From positions 496,001 through 560,000 of the forward strand of contig CAJTFG010000001.1 of assembly GCA_910575705.1 (NCBI GenBank): a stretch of 64,000 bases of DNA, given 5' to 3'. The position numbers and the translations under genes were made by a program. Below are positions 47,383 to 55,189 of the stretch, in pieces (position 1 is the first letter of the stretch; each line of letters begins with the position of its first letter). The notes under the pieces are model-generated. The model had not been told where the DNA came from. It did not search any database and saw nothing but the letters and a program-made list of their open reading frames with translations. The DNA is from Erysipelotrichales bacterium (GTDB taxonomy: Bacteria; Bacillota_I; Bacilli_A; Erysipelotrichales; Erysipelotrichaceae).

Positions 47383-48252
47383 ATGGAGATAAAACGAAAT
47401 TCGAAATGCTGGTGTGGCAGCGGAAAAAAATATAAGCAGTGTCATGAGGAATTCGATCAAAAACTGTTTGCGCTAGCCAGACAGGGAAAGATCGTGCCGG
47501 AAAGAAAGCTTATCAAAAATGAAAAAGACATTTTGGGAATCAAGAAAAGTGCGGCGATCAATGACGGAGTTCTGGATCGGATCGAAAAGGAGATCCATGT
47601 GGGTATGAGTACAGAAGAAATCGATCAGCTCGTATATCAATACACGGTACAGCATGGGGCTATTCCCGCTCCGCTGAACTATGAGGGTTTTCCTAAGAGC
47701 GTATGTACATCGATAAATCATGAGGTATGTCATGGTATACCTTCGAAAGATGTCATTTTAAAAGACGGTGATATCGTGAATGTGGATGTATCTACGATTT
47801 TTCACGGATATTATTCTGATGCATCCCGTATGTTTATGATCGGCAACGTATCCGAGGAAGCAAGGAAACTCGTTCAGGTAACGAAAGAATGCTTACAGAT
47901 TGGAATAGAAGCTGTCGTGCCTTGGGGGCATGTCGGGGATATCGGGGCGGCGATCATGGAACATGCTCATAAAAACGGCTACAGCGTTGTTCGTGTATTT
48001 GCCGGACATGGGGTAGGCAATGCCTTTCATGAAGATCCGATCGTGTCGCATGTCGGTGTGAAAGGAACTGGGATGGTGCTTGCTCCGGGAATGATGATCA
48101 CAATCGAGCCGATGATCAATGCCGGAGAATATCCGGTATATGTTGATAAGGAGAACGGATGGACGAGTTATACGAAGGACGGCTCTTTAAGTGCTCAATG
48201 GGAACATACGATATTGATTACTGAAAAAGGTGTTGAAATTATTGCGAAATAA
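47383..48252 (+). CDS. map: Methionine aminopeptidase type I with SEC-C zinc motif
   Basis: From MEIKRNSKCWCGSGKKYKQCH this 289-residue enzyme has an N-terminal SEC-C type zinc motif (C-x-C-x8-C-H), then the pita-bread peptidase domain. The metal ligands are visible in VNVDVS, YYSDASRMF, GHGVGNAFHEDP, IEPM and WEHTI. It removes initiator Met. I chose ATG 47383 because GCGGAGG precedes it; the longer frame upstream only overlaps the peptidase gene. Confidence 0.94.
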   Translation: MEIKRNSKCWCGSGKKYKQCHEEFDQKLFALARQGKIVPERKLIKNEKDILGIKKSAAINDGVLDRIEKEIHVGMSTEEIDQLVYQYTVQHGAIPAPLNYEGFPKSVCTSINHEVCHGIPSKDVILKDGDIVNVDVSTIFHGYYSDASRMFMIGNVSEEARKLVQVTKECLQIGIEAVVPWGHVGDIGAAIMEHAHKNGYSVVRVFAGHGVGNAFHEDPIVSHVGVKGTGMVLAPGMMITIEPMINAGEYPVYVDKENGWTSYTKDGSLSAQWEHTILITEKGVEIIAK

Positions 48253-48285
48253 GCATACGGTTATCATGGCTGAGAGGTGATTTAC

Positions 48286-49152
48286 ATGGAACTTCGCGTT
48301 TTGCGTTATTTTTTGGTGATTGCAAGGGAAGAGAATATTACTCGGGCAGCGCAGATTCTTCATGTTACACAGCCGACGCTTTCTCGGCAGATGATGGCAT
48401 TGGAAGAAGAACTGGGCATCCAGCTTTTTCATCGAGGGAAGTACCATGTTACACTGACGGAAGAGGGCATGCTTCTGCGACAGCGGGCAAAGGAACTCGT
48501 GGATCTGTCAGATAAGACAATGCGGGAACTGTCACATCATGAGGAAGCTCTTATAGGGGAAATTGCCATTGGCTGCGGGGAAACAAAGAGCATGTCTTTT
48601 TTAAGCGAACGTATGATGTGCTTTCAAAAAGAGAACCCCGGTATTGCGTTCAATGTTTATAGTGCTATTGCGGATGATGTCAAAGAGCGTTTGGATAAAG
48701 GACTTTTGGATATCGGATTGCTTATGGAACCGGTAGATATCGGAACATATGAATTTTTACGTCTACCTTTTCGGGAGCGTTGGGGCATCTATGTAAAAGC
48801 AGATTGTGCATTAGCAAAGAAAGAAGCCGTTACCCCGAAAGATTTGGCAGAAGTTCCTCTTCTGATGGTAAAAAGAGAGTTTACCCGTAAGGAGCTTGCC
48901 GGATGGTTCAAAGAATACAATTCTCAGCTGAAAATCGCGGCTACGTATAATCTGATTCTCAATGCGGCGTTTATGGTTACAAGCGGTATGGGAGCGGCAG
49001 TCAGTTTTGATTTGGGCAAGGTCAGTGAGGATTTGGTTTTTGTTCCTTTAAAACCGGCTTTGGAAACCGGGGCTGTGCTTGTATGGAAAAAACATCAGCT
49101 TTTATCCCATGCAGCAGTTCAATTCATACAACATATAAAAAATGCCATTTAG
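48286..49152 (+). CDS. LysR-family transcriptional regulator
   Basis: This 288-residue protein has the N-terminal HTH (MELRVLRYFLVIAREENITR, QPTLSRQMMALEEELGIQLF) and a periplasmic-binding-like effector domain. It is encoded 133 bases upstream of, and in line with, an aldo/keto reductase and a CMD/cupin gene, which are its probable targets. GAGAGGTG precedes ATG 48286. Confidence 0.93.
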   Translation: MELRVLRYFLVIAREENITRAAQILHVTQPTLSRQMMALEEELGIQLFHRGKYHVTLTEEGMLLRQRAKELVDLSDKTMRELSHHEEALIGEIAIGCGETKSMSFLSERMMCFQKENPGIAFNVYSAIADDVKERLDKGLLDIGLLMEPVDIGTYEFLRLPFRERWGIYVKADCALAKKEAVTPKDLAEVPLLMVKREFTRKELAGWFKEYNSQLKIAATYNLILNAAFMVTSGMGAAVSFDLGKVSEDLVFVPLKPALETGAVLVWKKHQLLSHAAVQFIQHIKNAI

Positions 49153-49162
49153 GCATTTTTTA
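49138..49162 (+). terminator. Terminator of the LysR gene
   Basis: AAAATGCC, loop ATTTA, GGCATTTTTTAAT overlap the stop codon. Confidence 0.82.
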
Positions 49163-49285
49163 ATATACACGATAAGTATTCGACATAGTTAAGATTTATT
49201 TTTATAATGAAGACGATATGAAATTCTTTCATCGATGTACTTATTGCCGTCATGTTTCTACTGAGGAAAAGAAAGGAAAAATATC

Positions 49286-50296
49286 ATGGAGTATAGAAAA
49301 CTTGGAAGCAGTGAATTAGAAGTATCGCGTATTTGTCTTGGCTGCATGGGATTTGGCGATGCGCAAAGCGGACAGCATAGCTGGACCGTAGATGAAAAGC
49401 AAACACGTTCGATCGTGCAAGAAGCGCTTGCGGCAGGCATTAATTTTTTTGATACGGCGCTTGCTTATCAAAACGGAACGAGTGAGCAGTATGTTGGAAA
49501 AGCGCTACGAGATCTCGCGAAGCGTGATGATTATGTAATTGCGACAAAGTTTACGCCGAGAACGCAAGAGGAGATCGACAAAGGTATTTCCGGACAGGAG
49601 CATATTGAGAACTGCCTGCATCAAAGTTTAAAAAATCTTCATATGGATCATGTGGACTTATATATTTATCACATGTGGGATCATCATACGCCGATGGAAG
49701 AGATCATGGAAGGACTTCATCGTGTGATAAAAGCGGGAAAGGTGCGCTATATCGGTATTTCAAACTGTTTTGCATGGCAGCTTGCGAAAGCTAATGCATA
49801 TGCGCGGATGAACGGTCTCAGTGAATTTGTATCTATGCAGGGGCATTATAATTTGATCGCCAGAGAGGAAGAACGAGAGATGCTGCCATTTTGTGCATCG
49901 GAGAATATCGCTTACACACCGTATAGTGCATTAGCCGGTGGCAGGCTGGCAAAACGAAGAGGAGAGACTTCCAAGCGGCTCGAAGAAGATGCATATGCAA
50001 AATTTAAGTATGATCGCACCGCTGAGATGGATCAACATAGCATCGATCGCGTGGCGGAATTGGCAGACAGATACGGTGTTTCCATGACGGAGATCTCTCT
50101 TGCGTGGCTGCTTAGCAAAACGAGTGCTCCCATTGTCGGTGCGACAAGCTGTGCGCAGGTCCACACGATGATAAAAGCGCCGGATCTACAGCTTTCGGAA
50201 TGTGATATCGCTTATTTGGAGGAGCTGTATTTGCCTCATCCGCTCGTAGGCGTCATGGCGCAGAACGGTAAGCAGAAAGCGGGAAACGTAGTTTAA
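49286..50296 (+). CDS. Aldo/keto reductase
   Basis: This 336-residue NADPH-dependent TIM-barrel reductase shows catalytic Asp56 and Tyr61 (FFDTALAYQNGTSE), Lys (IATKFTP) and His (DLYIYHMWDHH), and the cofactor region GATSCAQV near the C-terminus. AAGAAAGGAAA precedes the ATG. The next gene, a CMD/cupin protein, starts 18 nt later, so the two form an operon under the LysR regulator. Confidence 0.93.
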   Translation: MEYRKLGSSELEVSRICLGCMGFGDAQSGQHSWTVDEKQTRSIVQEALAAGINFFDTALAYQNGTSEQYVGKALRDLAKRDDYVIATKFTPRTQEEIDKGISGQEHIENCLHQSLKNLHMDHVDLYIYHMWDHHTPMEEIMEGLHRVIKAGKVRYIGISNCFAWQLAKANAYARMNGLSEFVSMQGHYNLIAREEEREMLPFCASENIAYTPYSALAGGRLAKRRGETSKRLEEDAYAKFKYDRTAEMDQHSIDRVAELADRYGVSMTEISLAWLLSKTSAPIVGATSCAQVHTMIKAPDLQLSECDIAYLEELYLPHPLVGVMAQNGKQKAGNVV

Positions 50297-50314
50297 AAAA
50301 GGAGGAATACGTTT

Positions 50315-51049
50315 ATGGTAAAACAAACGGCAGGACGAGATTCTTTAGGTGAATTCGCACCTGAATTTGCACAGTTGAACGATGATGTCTTATTTGGGGA
50401 AGTATGGTCTAGGGAAGATATATTGTCTCTTAAAATGCGCTCAATGATTACGGTAACCGCATTGGTAAGTAAGGGAATGATCGATTCTTCCTTCCGGTTT
50501 CATTTGCAGTCAGCCAAAAATAACGGCGTCACAAGAAAAGAAATAGCGGGGCTTTTAACGCATACGGCATTTTATGCCGGATGGCCGAATGCATGGGCAG
50601 CGTTTCATATGGCAAAAGAAGTATATGCAGATGATATCAAGGAAGAGCATGGCGGTATTTTTGGACAGGGAGAAGAGAATACCGCATATGCTCCGTATTT
50701 CAGCGGAACCAGTTATATAAAGCCGCTTACGGATCCGCAGAAAACCATATTGATTGCGAATGTGACCTTTGAACCTAGCTGCCGCAATAACTGGCATATT
50801 CATCATGCGGCAAAAGGCGGAGGACAGATCCTTTTATGCGTTGATGGTGAAGGATGGTATCAGGAAGCGGGAGAAAAGGCGATCTCATTAACTCCGGGAA
50901 CCGTTATTACGATCCCGGCGAAGGTAAAGCATTGGCATGGAGCGAAAAAGGATTCCTGGTTCAGTCATCTGGCGATAGAAGTACCGGGAGCGGATGTAGA
51001 AAATGAATGGCTGGAGCCGGTCAGTGATGAGGATTATGCTCAGCTGTAG
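50315..51049 (+). CDS. Carboxymuconolactone decarboxylase-like/cupin fusion protein
   Basis: Residues about 1-105 resemble the CMD/AhpD family (KMRSMITVTALVSKGMIDSSF, LTHTAFYAGWPNAWAAF), though the AhpD C-x2-C redox pair is absent. Residues about 125-244 are a cupin (NNWHIHHAAKGGGQILLCVDGEG, PGTVITIPAKVKHWHGAK), with the metal-binding histidines in place. It probably acts on small carbonyl or quinone compounds together with the aldo/keto reductase. AAAAGGAGGAAT precedes it. Confidence 0.9.
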   Translation: MVKQTAGRDSLGEFAPEFAQLNDDVLFGEVWSREDILSLKMRSMITVTALVSKGMIDSSFRFHLQSAKNNGVTRKEIAGLLTHTAFYAGWPNAWAAFHMAKEVYADDIKEEHGGIFGQGEENTAYAPYFSGTSYIKPLTDPQKTILIANVTFEPSCRNNWHIHHAAKGGGQILLCVDGEGWYQEAGEKAISLTPGTVITIPAKVKHWHGAKKDSWFSHLAIEVPGADVENEWLEPVSDEDYAQL

Positions 51050-51200
51050 GAATTACATATCCTGATAACAATACTTTTCATGCGGGAATTTATATGAAAT
51101 CTTTTCTGAAAGCGTGTCTGCACCTTTACATTGCGCTTCCCATTCGTATCGTTTAGTGTTATACTTTAAATGTCAAAGAACAAAAAGGAGATGTTGTACG

Positions 51201-51494
51201 ATGGCTAAATTAGAGATGAATGATTATGTAGGGGCAATTCAAGGTAAAAAACAGGAAGCACATGAGAAGCAGTGGTTATATATTGAAGTTAATGCGAAAG
51301 AACTTATGGAAGAGTTAGAGCCGGGTGTTAAGAACTTGACGACGGCTTGTAAGGCAATGTTGGATATGATGCTGGAAGGGGATGGATTTATCGTTGAACC
51401 GAAAAGCAAATCCAAAGTTGCCGGTGCTTTAACGGTTCGTTATTATGTAGATAACCTGAGTCCTGAGCGCAGAAAATATTCTGAAGTTAATTAG
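51201..51494 (+). CDS. Small protein, paralog of the N-terminal module encoded at 30289
   Basis: This 97-residue protein reads MAKLEMNDYVGAIQGKKQEA, then IEVNAKELMEEL and LTVRYYVDNLSPERRKYSEVN. It shares the pattern D-Y-x5-Q-x-K-K-Q-E-A-H, I-E-x-N-x-K-E-L and LTVRYYVD with the longer protein at 30289. AAAAAGGAG lies about 10 nt before ATG 51201. It looks like a stand-alone, conserved, basic/acidic alpha-beta domain. Function unknown; it ends at a terminator just before cassette N. Confidence 0.85.
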   Translation: MAKLEMNDYVGAIQGKKQEAHEKQWLYIEVNAKELMEELEPGVKNLTTACKAMLDMMLEGDGFIVEPKSKSKVAGALTVRYYVDNLSPERRKYSEVN

Positions 51495-51521
51495 AAAAGA
51501 GATCCTGGCGGATCTTTTTTT
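51495..51521 (+). terminator. Rho-independent terminator
   Basis: AAAAGAGATCC, loop TGGC, GGATCTTTTTTT follow the small paralog gene. Confidence 0.88.
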
Positions 51522-51526
51522 GTATG

Positions 51527-51819
51527 CCTCTGTATGTCGTATGGAACCATAACATCTGTTATCGTTTATCTATCTTATGCAGTTACAGAGCCGGACGCTG
51601 CGAGCCCATAGTACAAGAACTGACATGTGGTTCCCCTGTCGCCCGTAATGCATCGCATCCTCCTTCATCGGTAACGGATATCGGCCATTGCGGGTATAAT
51701 ACAGATGTAGAAGTCCAAAACCTTATATCCGTTGTAAAACGTAAAGCTGAAAGAGAACCATATGGAACATCGATCTGTTCAGGTTGTAAAATAAAGCCGT
51801 TATGCACAGAAATCGTGCC
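51527..51819 (-). other. Silent variable cassette N
   Basis: The 78-codon frame reads GTISVHNGFILQPEQIDVPYG, has DIRFWTSTSVLYPQW and ends GSQRPAL with TAA. The hairpin at 51545-51566 has arms AACGATAAC and GTTATGGTT with one mismatch (loop AGAT). Its spacing from QRPAL is 19 rather than 12 nt. The 152-base leader (51820-51971) is the longest and contains several repeated GGGATTC-CGTT-type modules. Confidence 0.85.
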
Positions 51820-51971
51820 CCCTTATAACGGAACCCCAGTTCGAGTTTTAAACACAGTTCCTCTTATGCATAAAATTCTATCCCGCCATTTTAAACGAAT
51901 CCCACCTTACAACGGAATCCCGCTCCTCACCATATTAACAGAATCCCTGCCCTCATTTTTCTTTCACCTTC

Positions 51972-52272
51972 CCTCTGTATCTTATATAGAACTACAATAC
52001 TTATTATAGCTTTCCAATCGATACAGAGCCGGACGCTGTGTTGCCATGGATTGCGCATATTGTAACCAGGATTCTCCTTGAAAACCAATAATGTGAGAAA
52101 CGGTCGGTTTTCCACGGAACTCATCCGCACTGCTTAAGCGGAAATGGCTTGTTACGGTTAACGTGGGATCACTAGGCATCAAGAAAGAAAAAGTCCTATC
52201 TTGTGAGTACTTATCTGTGTTATTGTCACCGGAAGAAAAAACGCAAATACTATGAAACACAGAAATCGTGCT
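51972..52272 (-). other. Silent variable cassette O
   Basis: The 96-codon frame reads STISVFHSICVFSSGDNN, contains TSHFRLSSADEFRG and ends ATQRPALYRLESYNKYCSSI with TAA. The hairpin at 51990-52011 has arms AGCTATAAT and ATTGTAGTT (G-U pairs, loop AAGT). The outer arm CCTCTGTA is at 51972. Its 5' edge abuts the truncated AlbA_2 gene. Confidence 0.86.
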
Positions 52273-52315
52273 ACCAAAGTAACCAACCCTCTGTCCTTTT
52301 TTAAATTCTTATCTA

Positions 52316-52678
52316 TTACATTAATTGCCCAATCGTAAGGTTTTTGCAAAAATAATAAGGCGCGATCCAGAGCAGTTGCATCAATTCCGAATCTCTTTTT
52401 CCATCAGCAAATTTTTTATCCCGCAGGAATGTAACTATATCCTGTGTTTTTCTTCTGTTGGGGTCATTGGTAACATCGCAAATAGAATAATCCGTTTCTT
52501 CATTAACCCCAATAATAATAAGTCCATCGTGATTTGATAGATTATTTGCCATACATATAATATCATGCAGTAAATCAGACTTATTCTTGTGCCATTCCTT
52601 TTTGAAATCCCAATATTCGCCCTCTTGCTGAAATGCAATTAGTCGTAACACTTCTTCTTTAAATGAAATCATATCCAT
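52316..52678 (-). pseudogene. Truncated AlbA_2/Schlafen-type ATP-binding protein
   Basis: The 120-residue frame starts MDMISFKEEVLRLIAFQQEG and shows the AlbA_2 core (YWDFKKEWHKNKSDLLHDII, ANNLSNHDGLIIIGVNEE, PNRRKTQDIVTFLRDKKFADG). Family members usually continue for 200 or more residues. Here the sequence stops soon after the domain, next to cassette O, so the 3' part seems to have been lost at this junction. AAGGTG precedes the ATG and the gene starts 15 nt after the Fic gene. Confidence 0.7.
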
Positions 52679-52693
52679 TGAAGTCACCTTATA

Positions 52694-53740
52694 CTATGCC
52701 TTAATATAACGCGTAGATCTTGCCGACCCGATCCGTTTTATTGCACCGCTCTTTACCATTGCACCGAGGACTGCTTCAACTGTTGTCGGACTGACATCGG
52801 GGAGAATCTTACATATTTCGGCTTTGGAAAGAGGGGTCAGACTGTTTAATACCGTTGCTTCTATGCGGGCTTTCTTTGTAATCTTTTTCCCATGTACGAC
52901 TGCAAAACGCTTGTCCAGCTCTTTATAGCACATATAAAGCATAGACAGGAAATTTTCAATAAATGGGAAATAACTATTTTCATTTGATTCCCAACCGTCA
53001 GAAGATTGACGAAGAGATTCGTAATAATAGGCTTTGTAGTTATTGATTTGCTCTTCAAAGGACACATATTTTCCGGCATCAAAGCCATTCTTGTATAGGA
53101 GCAGCAACGATAACAGGCGCGACATTCTGCCGTTACCATCTCTGAATGGATGTATGCAGAGAAAATCCAAAATAACGCAAGGAATCAATAGCAGTTGGTT
53201 TATATTGGCGTCACTACGTGCTTCCATATAGGCAAGCTCTAACTGTTCCATAGCCTTTGGCGTTTCATTTGCAGGGGTGGGACGAAAACGAACACGCCTG
53301 TTTCCGTCTGTATCGATTTCCAAAATCACATTATCGTCTGTTTTATATTGACCGCCATATTCATAACCTGCAAATGCCATCATTATTTCGTGCAAATGCA
53401 AAATATCACGCTCATAAAAATCAATACGCTCATAGCCCAAATGAATTTCATTTAATGCATCCCTATATCCGGCAATTTCCGCTTCATTATGATTCAACGG
53501 AGCGCTGTTCTGATTGACGATAGCGGCAATACGCTCGTCACTTGTAACAATACCCTCAATAGCATTAGAACTCTTAATCGACTGTACCTTTGCAACTGCC
53601 TCTAACTCCGTAAAAATTTGGATATATTCCTCTTTTCGCACTCCCGCCATTGTTTTCAATGCCGAAATATTTGAAGTAAGATTCACCAAATTTGCAGGTA
53701 GTAAGCCGTTGTTTAAAAAAGAGTAATCGAATTTCCTCAT
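52694..53740 (-). CDS. Fic-family protein with C-terminal winged helix
   Basis: This 348-residue protein has the Fic motif HPFRDGNGRMSR (HPFx[D/E]GN[G/K]R). It has an N-terminal inhibitory-type segment (SSNAIEGI, matching the S/T-x3-E-G inhibition motif) and a C-terminal winged helix (ATVLNSLTPLSKAEICKILPDV). Fic enzymes typically transfer AMP to protein hydroxyls, and this class is self-inhibited. I start at ATG 53740, with AAGGA about 9 nt upstream. Repeated TATGCAGA motifs upstream may be its operator. Confidence 0.92.
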   Translation of the reverse strand: MRKFDYSFLNNGLLPANLVNLTSNISALKTMAGVRKEEYIQIFTELEAVAKVQSIKSSNAIEGIVTSDERIAAIVNQNSAPLNHNEAEIAGYRDALNEIHLGYERIDFYERDILHLHEIMMAFAGYEYGGQYKTDDNVILEIDTDGNRRVRFRPTPANETPKAMEQLELAYMEARSDANINQLLLIPCVILDFLCIHPFRDGNGRMSRLLSLLLLYKNGFDAGKYVSFEEQINNYKAYYYESLRQSSDGWESNENSYFPFIENFLSMLYMCYKELDKRFAVVHGKKITKKARIEATVLNSLTPLSKAEICKILPDVSPTTVEAVLGAMVKSGAIKRIGSARSTRYIKA

Positions 53741-53778
53741 ATTACAGCATCCTTTCTGCACATTGTTTTAACATATTA

Positions 53779-53839
53779 TATGCAGAAAATCAAGTTATAT
53801 CTATTTTATCTGCATATAAAATGGAATAAATTATGCAGA
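53779..53839. promoter_or_regulatory. TATGCAGA repeats upstream of the Fic gene
   Basis: TATGCAGA at 53779-53786, TCTGCATA at 53809-53816 and TATGCAGA at 53832-53839 are two direct and one inverted copy within 61 bases of AT-rich DNA ahead of the Fic start. They look like an operator for the winged helix of the Fic protein. Confidence 0.45.
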
Positions 53840-54411
53840 TATGAGGAAACGATGTGCAGAAACTTATAAAAAGCAGTACAGAATGATTACATACTGCCTT
53901 CATCAAATGCTCATTTTACAGCATGCCGGTCTTTTTCAGATATGTAATGCCGTCACTATATTCTCTGAGATAAAATCTCTGCCGTTCCATACTGTCGCAC
54001 CGAATCTGCATGAAAAAAGGCATCCATCTGATAAGATGAAACGCCACGGCAACCAGCGGTCAGGCAATACACCGGACCGCTGACGCTATTAAATTTTGTC
54101 GTTAATGAAACAGTCTCTTTTTTCGATATTTTTCTCGTCAGATTTCAACTTGGAAAAGGAATTGAATAAATGACGGCAAATGCGTGGACTCCTTGAAAAT
54201 CAAGGCTTTTTCCGTTTGTCGTTATTATACCGTAACGGCACACCCATAAAGATACAATATCAGATAATGCGGAGAAATATTAAAAAAATTGCGGAAATTT
54301 CTGTTTAAAAAATGATAATATAAGTATAAGATCGTTAAGATCTCATATTGTATGTGGGAGTTTACATAGTTCTAATTAAAAATGAAGGATCATTTAAAAG
54401 GAGATGAACGT
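53840..54411. other. Gene-free stretch, possible mobile-element debris
   Basis: No convincing gene is seen. An inverted repeat AGCGGTC...GACCGCT lies near 54055-54080, and the higher GC of 53990-54080 differs from the flanks. A minus-strand fragment near 53930-54030 (Y-S-D-G-I-T-Y-L-K-K-T-G-M-L before a stop) may be the tail of a lost gene. The zinc-ribbon gene promoter probably lies in 54300-54380. Confidence 0.4.
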
Positions 54412-54768
54412 ATGGCAAGGACATTAAAAAGCAAAGAGTTGGTAAATACCAGATTAGCAACGAATTACGGCGGATGGATGTATTGTGATGAGTGCAATGA
54501 AAATATAGGGTATTTATGTTATTCGACTTATGACCGGCTGGAATTGAACTATAAATGTAATTGCGGCAGTATCGGCAGTGTGTTACTGGATTTTGAAGAC
54601 AGTAAAACGGGTCGGGATTGTGAAGATGAATTAACTCTTATAAAAAACAGATGGTGCTGTCCGAAAGACCATGAGCCTTTGATTACGATATTGGATAAAA
54701 AAGTATCCGCTTATGAGATGAAAATCACTTGCAAAGCCTGCGATAATATTTATAAAAAGAATAAATGA
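54412..54768 (+). CDS. Zinc-ribbon protein of unknown function
   Basis: This 118-residue protein has several cysteine pairs (YCDECNENIGYLC, KCNCG, WCCPKD, ITCKACDN), consistent with two zinc ribbons. It is soluble, with no membrane segment. AAAGGAG lies 8 nt before ATG 54412. The frame extends upstream without better signals. Function not recognised; cassette P lies immediately downstream on the other strand. Confidence 0.75.
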   Translation: MARTLKSKELVNTRLATNYGGWMYCDECNENIGYLCYSTYDRLELNYKCNCGSIGSVLLDFEDSKTGRDCEDELTLIKNRWCCPKDHEPLITILDKKVSAYEMKITCKACDNIYKKNK

Positions 54769-54802
54769 CCGTTTAAAGGCAGAATAAAAATAAAGAAGAC
54801 TT

Positions 54803-55110
54803 CCTTTGTATATTGTATAGAACCATAATCCTCATTATGATTTTCTAACTGTATCCAAAGCCGGACGCTGAAATGTGAGTACAGCGTCAGCTGAAAAACG
54901 GTTGGGAGCATGTCCCCATTTTGTTCCTCCACATCGCTTCCGCGAAGAAAAAGAAGAAGATGAGGAGAGGATATAAAAGTGAGTATGTGCAGATTTGTCC
55001 ATATTGGAATCATCATAGGCTAGAGAAGGGTCTTGAGTGCCATAGCATGTCGTACCTTCACAATCGGGGGACATATCCACCTTAATATAATGAACATGAG
55101 AAATCGTGCT
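54803..55110 (-). other. Silent variable cassette P
   Basis: The 91-codon frame reads STISHVHYIKVDMSPDCEGT, contains HTHFYILSSSSSFSSRKR, and ends FQRPALDTVRKS with TAA. The hairpin at 54821-54842 has arms AATCATAAT and ATTATGGTT (loop GAGG). The outer arms are CTTTG and CAAAG, again a compensated change from CTCTG and CAGAG. It is the outermost copy in the window. Confidence 0.86.
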
Positions 55111-55150
55111 GTTTAGGAACGATTTTTATCTTGCTACCTCGTATCGTATA

Positions 55151-55189
55151 AAAAAGGATTGATTTATATAAAATCAAATCCTCTTTTTT
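55151..55189 (-). terminator. Terminator of the Gfo/Idh/MocA gene
   Basis: AGGATTTGATTT, loop, AAATCAATCCT with T runs on both strands follow the oxidoreductase stop. Confidence 0.8.

Noticed and set aside
10638-55109. CRISPR-like repeats
   Set aside because: The repeated motifs are 200-300 bases apart, not 20-40, and the intervening sequence is coding.
22024-55110. Classical diversity-generating retroelement (template repeat/variable repeat pair)
   Set aside because: No reverse transcriptase or Avd gene is in the window, and the cassettes differ at all bases and in length rather than only at adenines of a shared template.
34087-55110. The cassette frames as independent small genes beginning at internal ATG or GTG codons
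   Set aside because: The conserved coding phase begins at T-I-S without a start codon, the candidate starts differ between copies, and none has a ribosome site.
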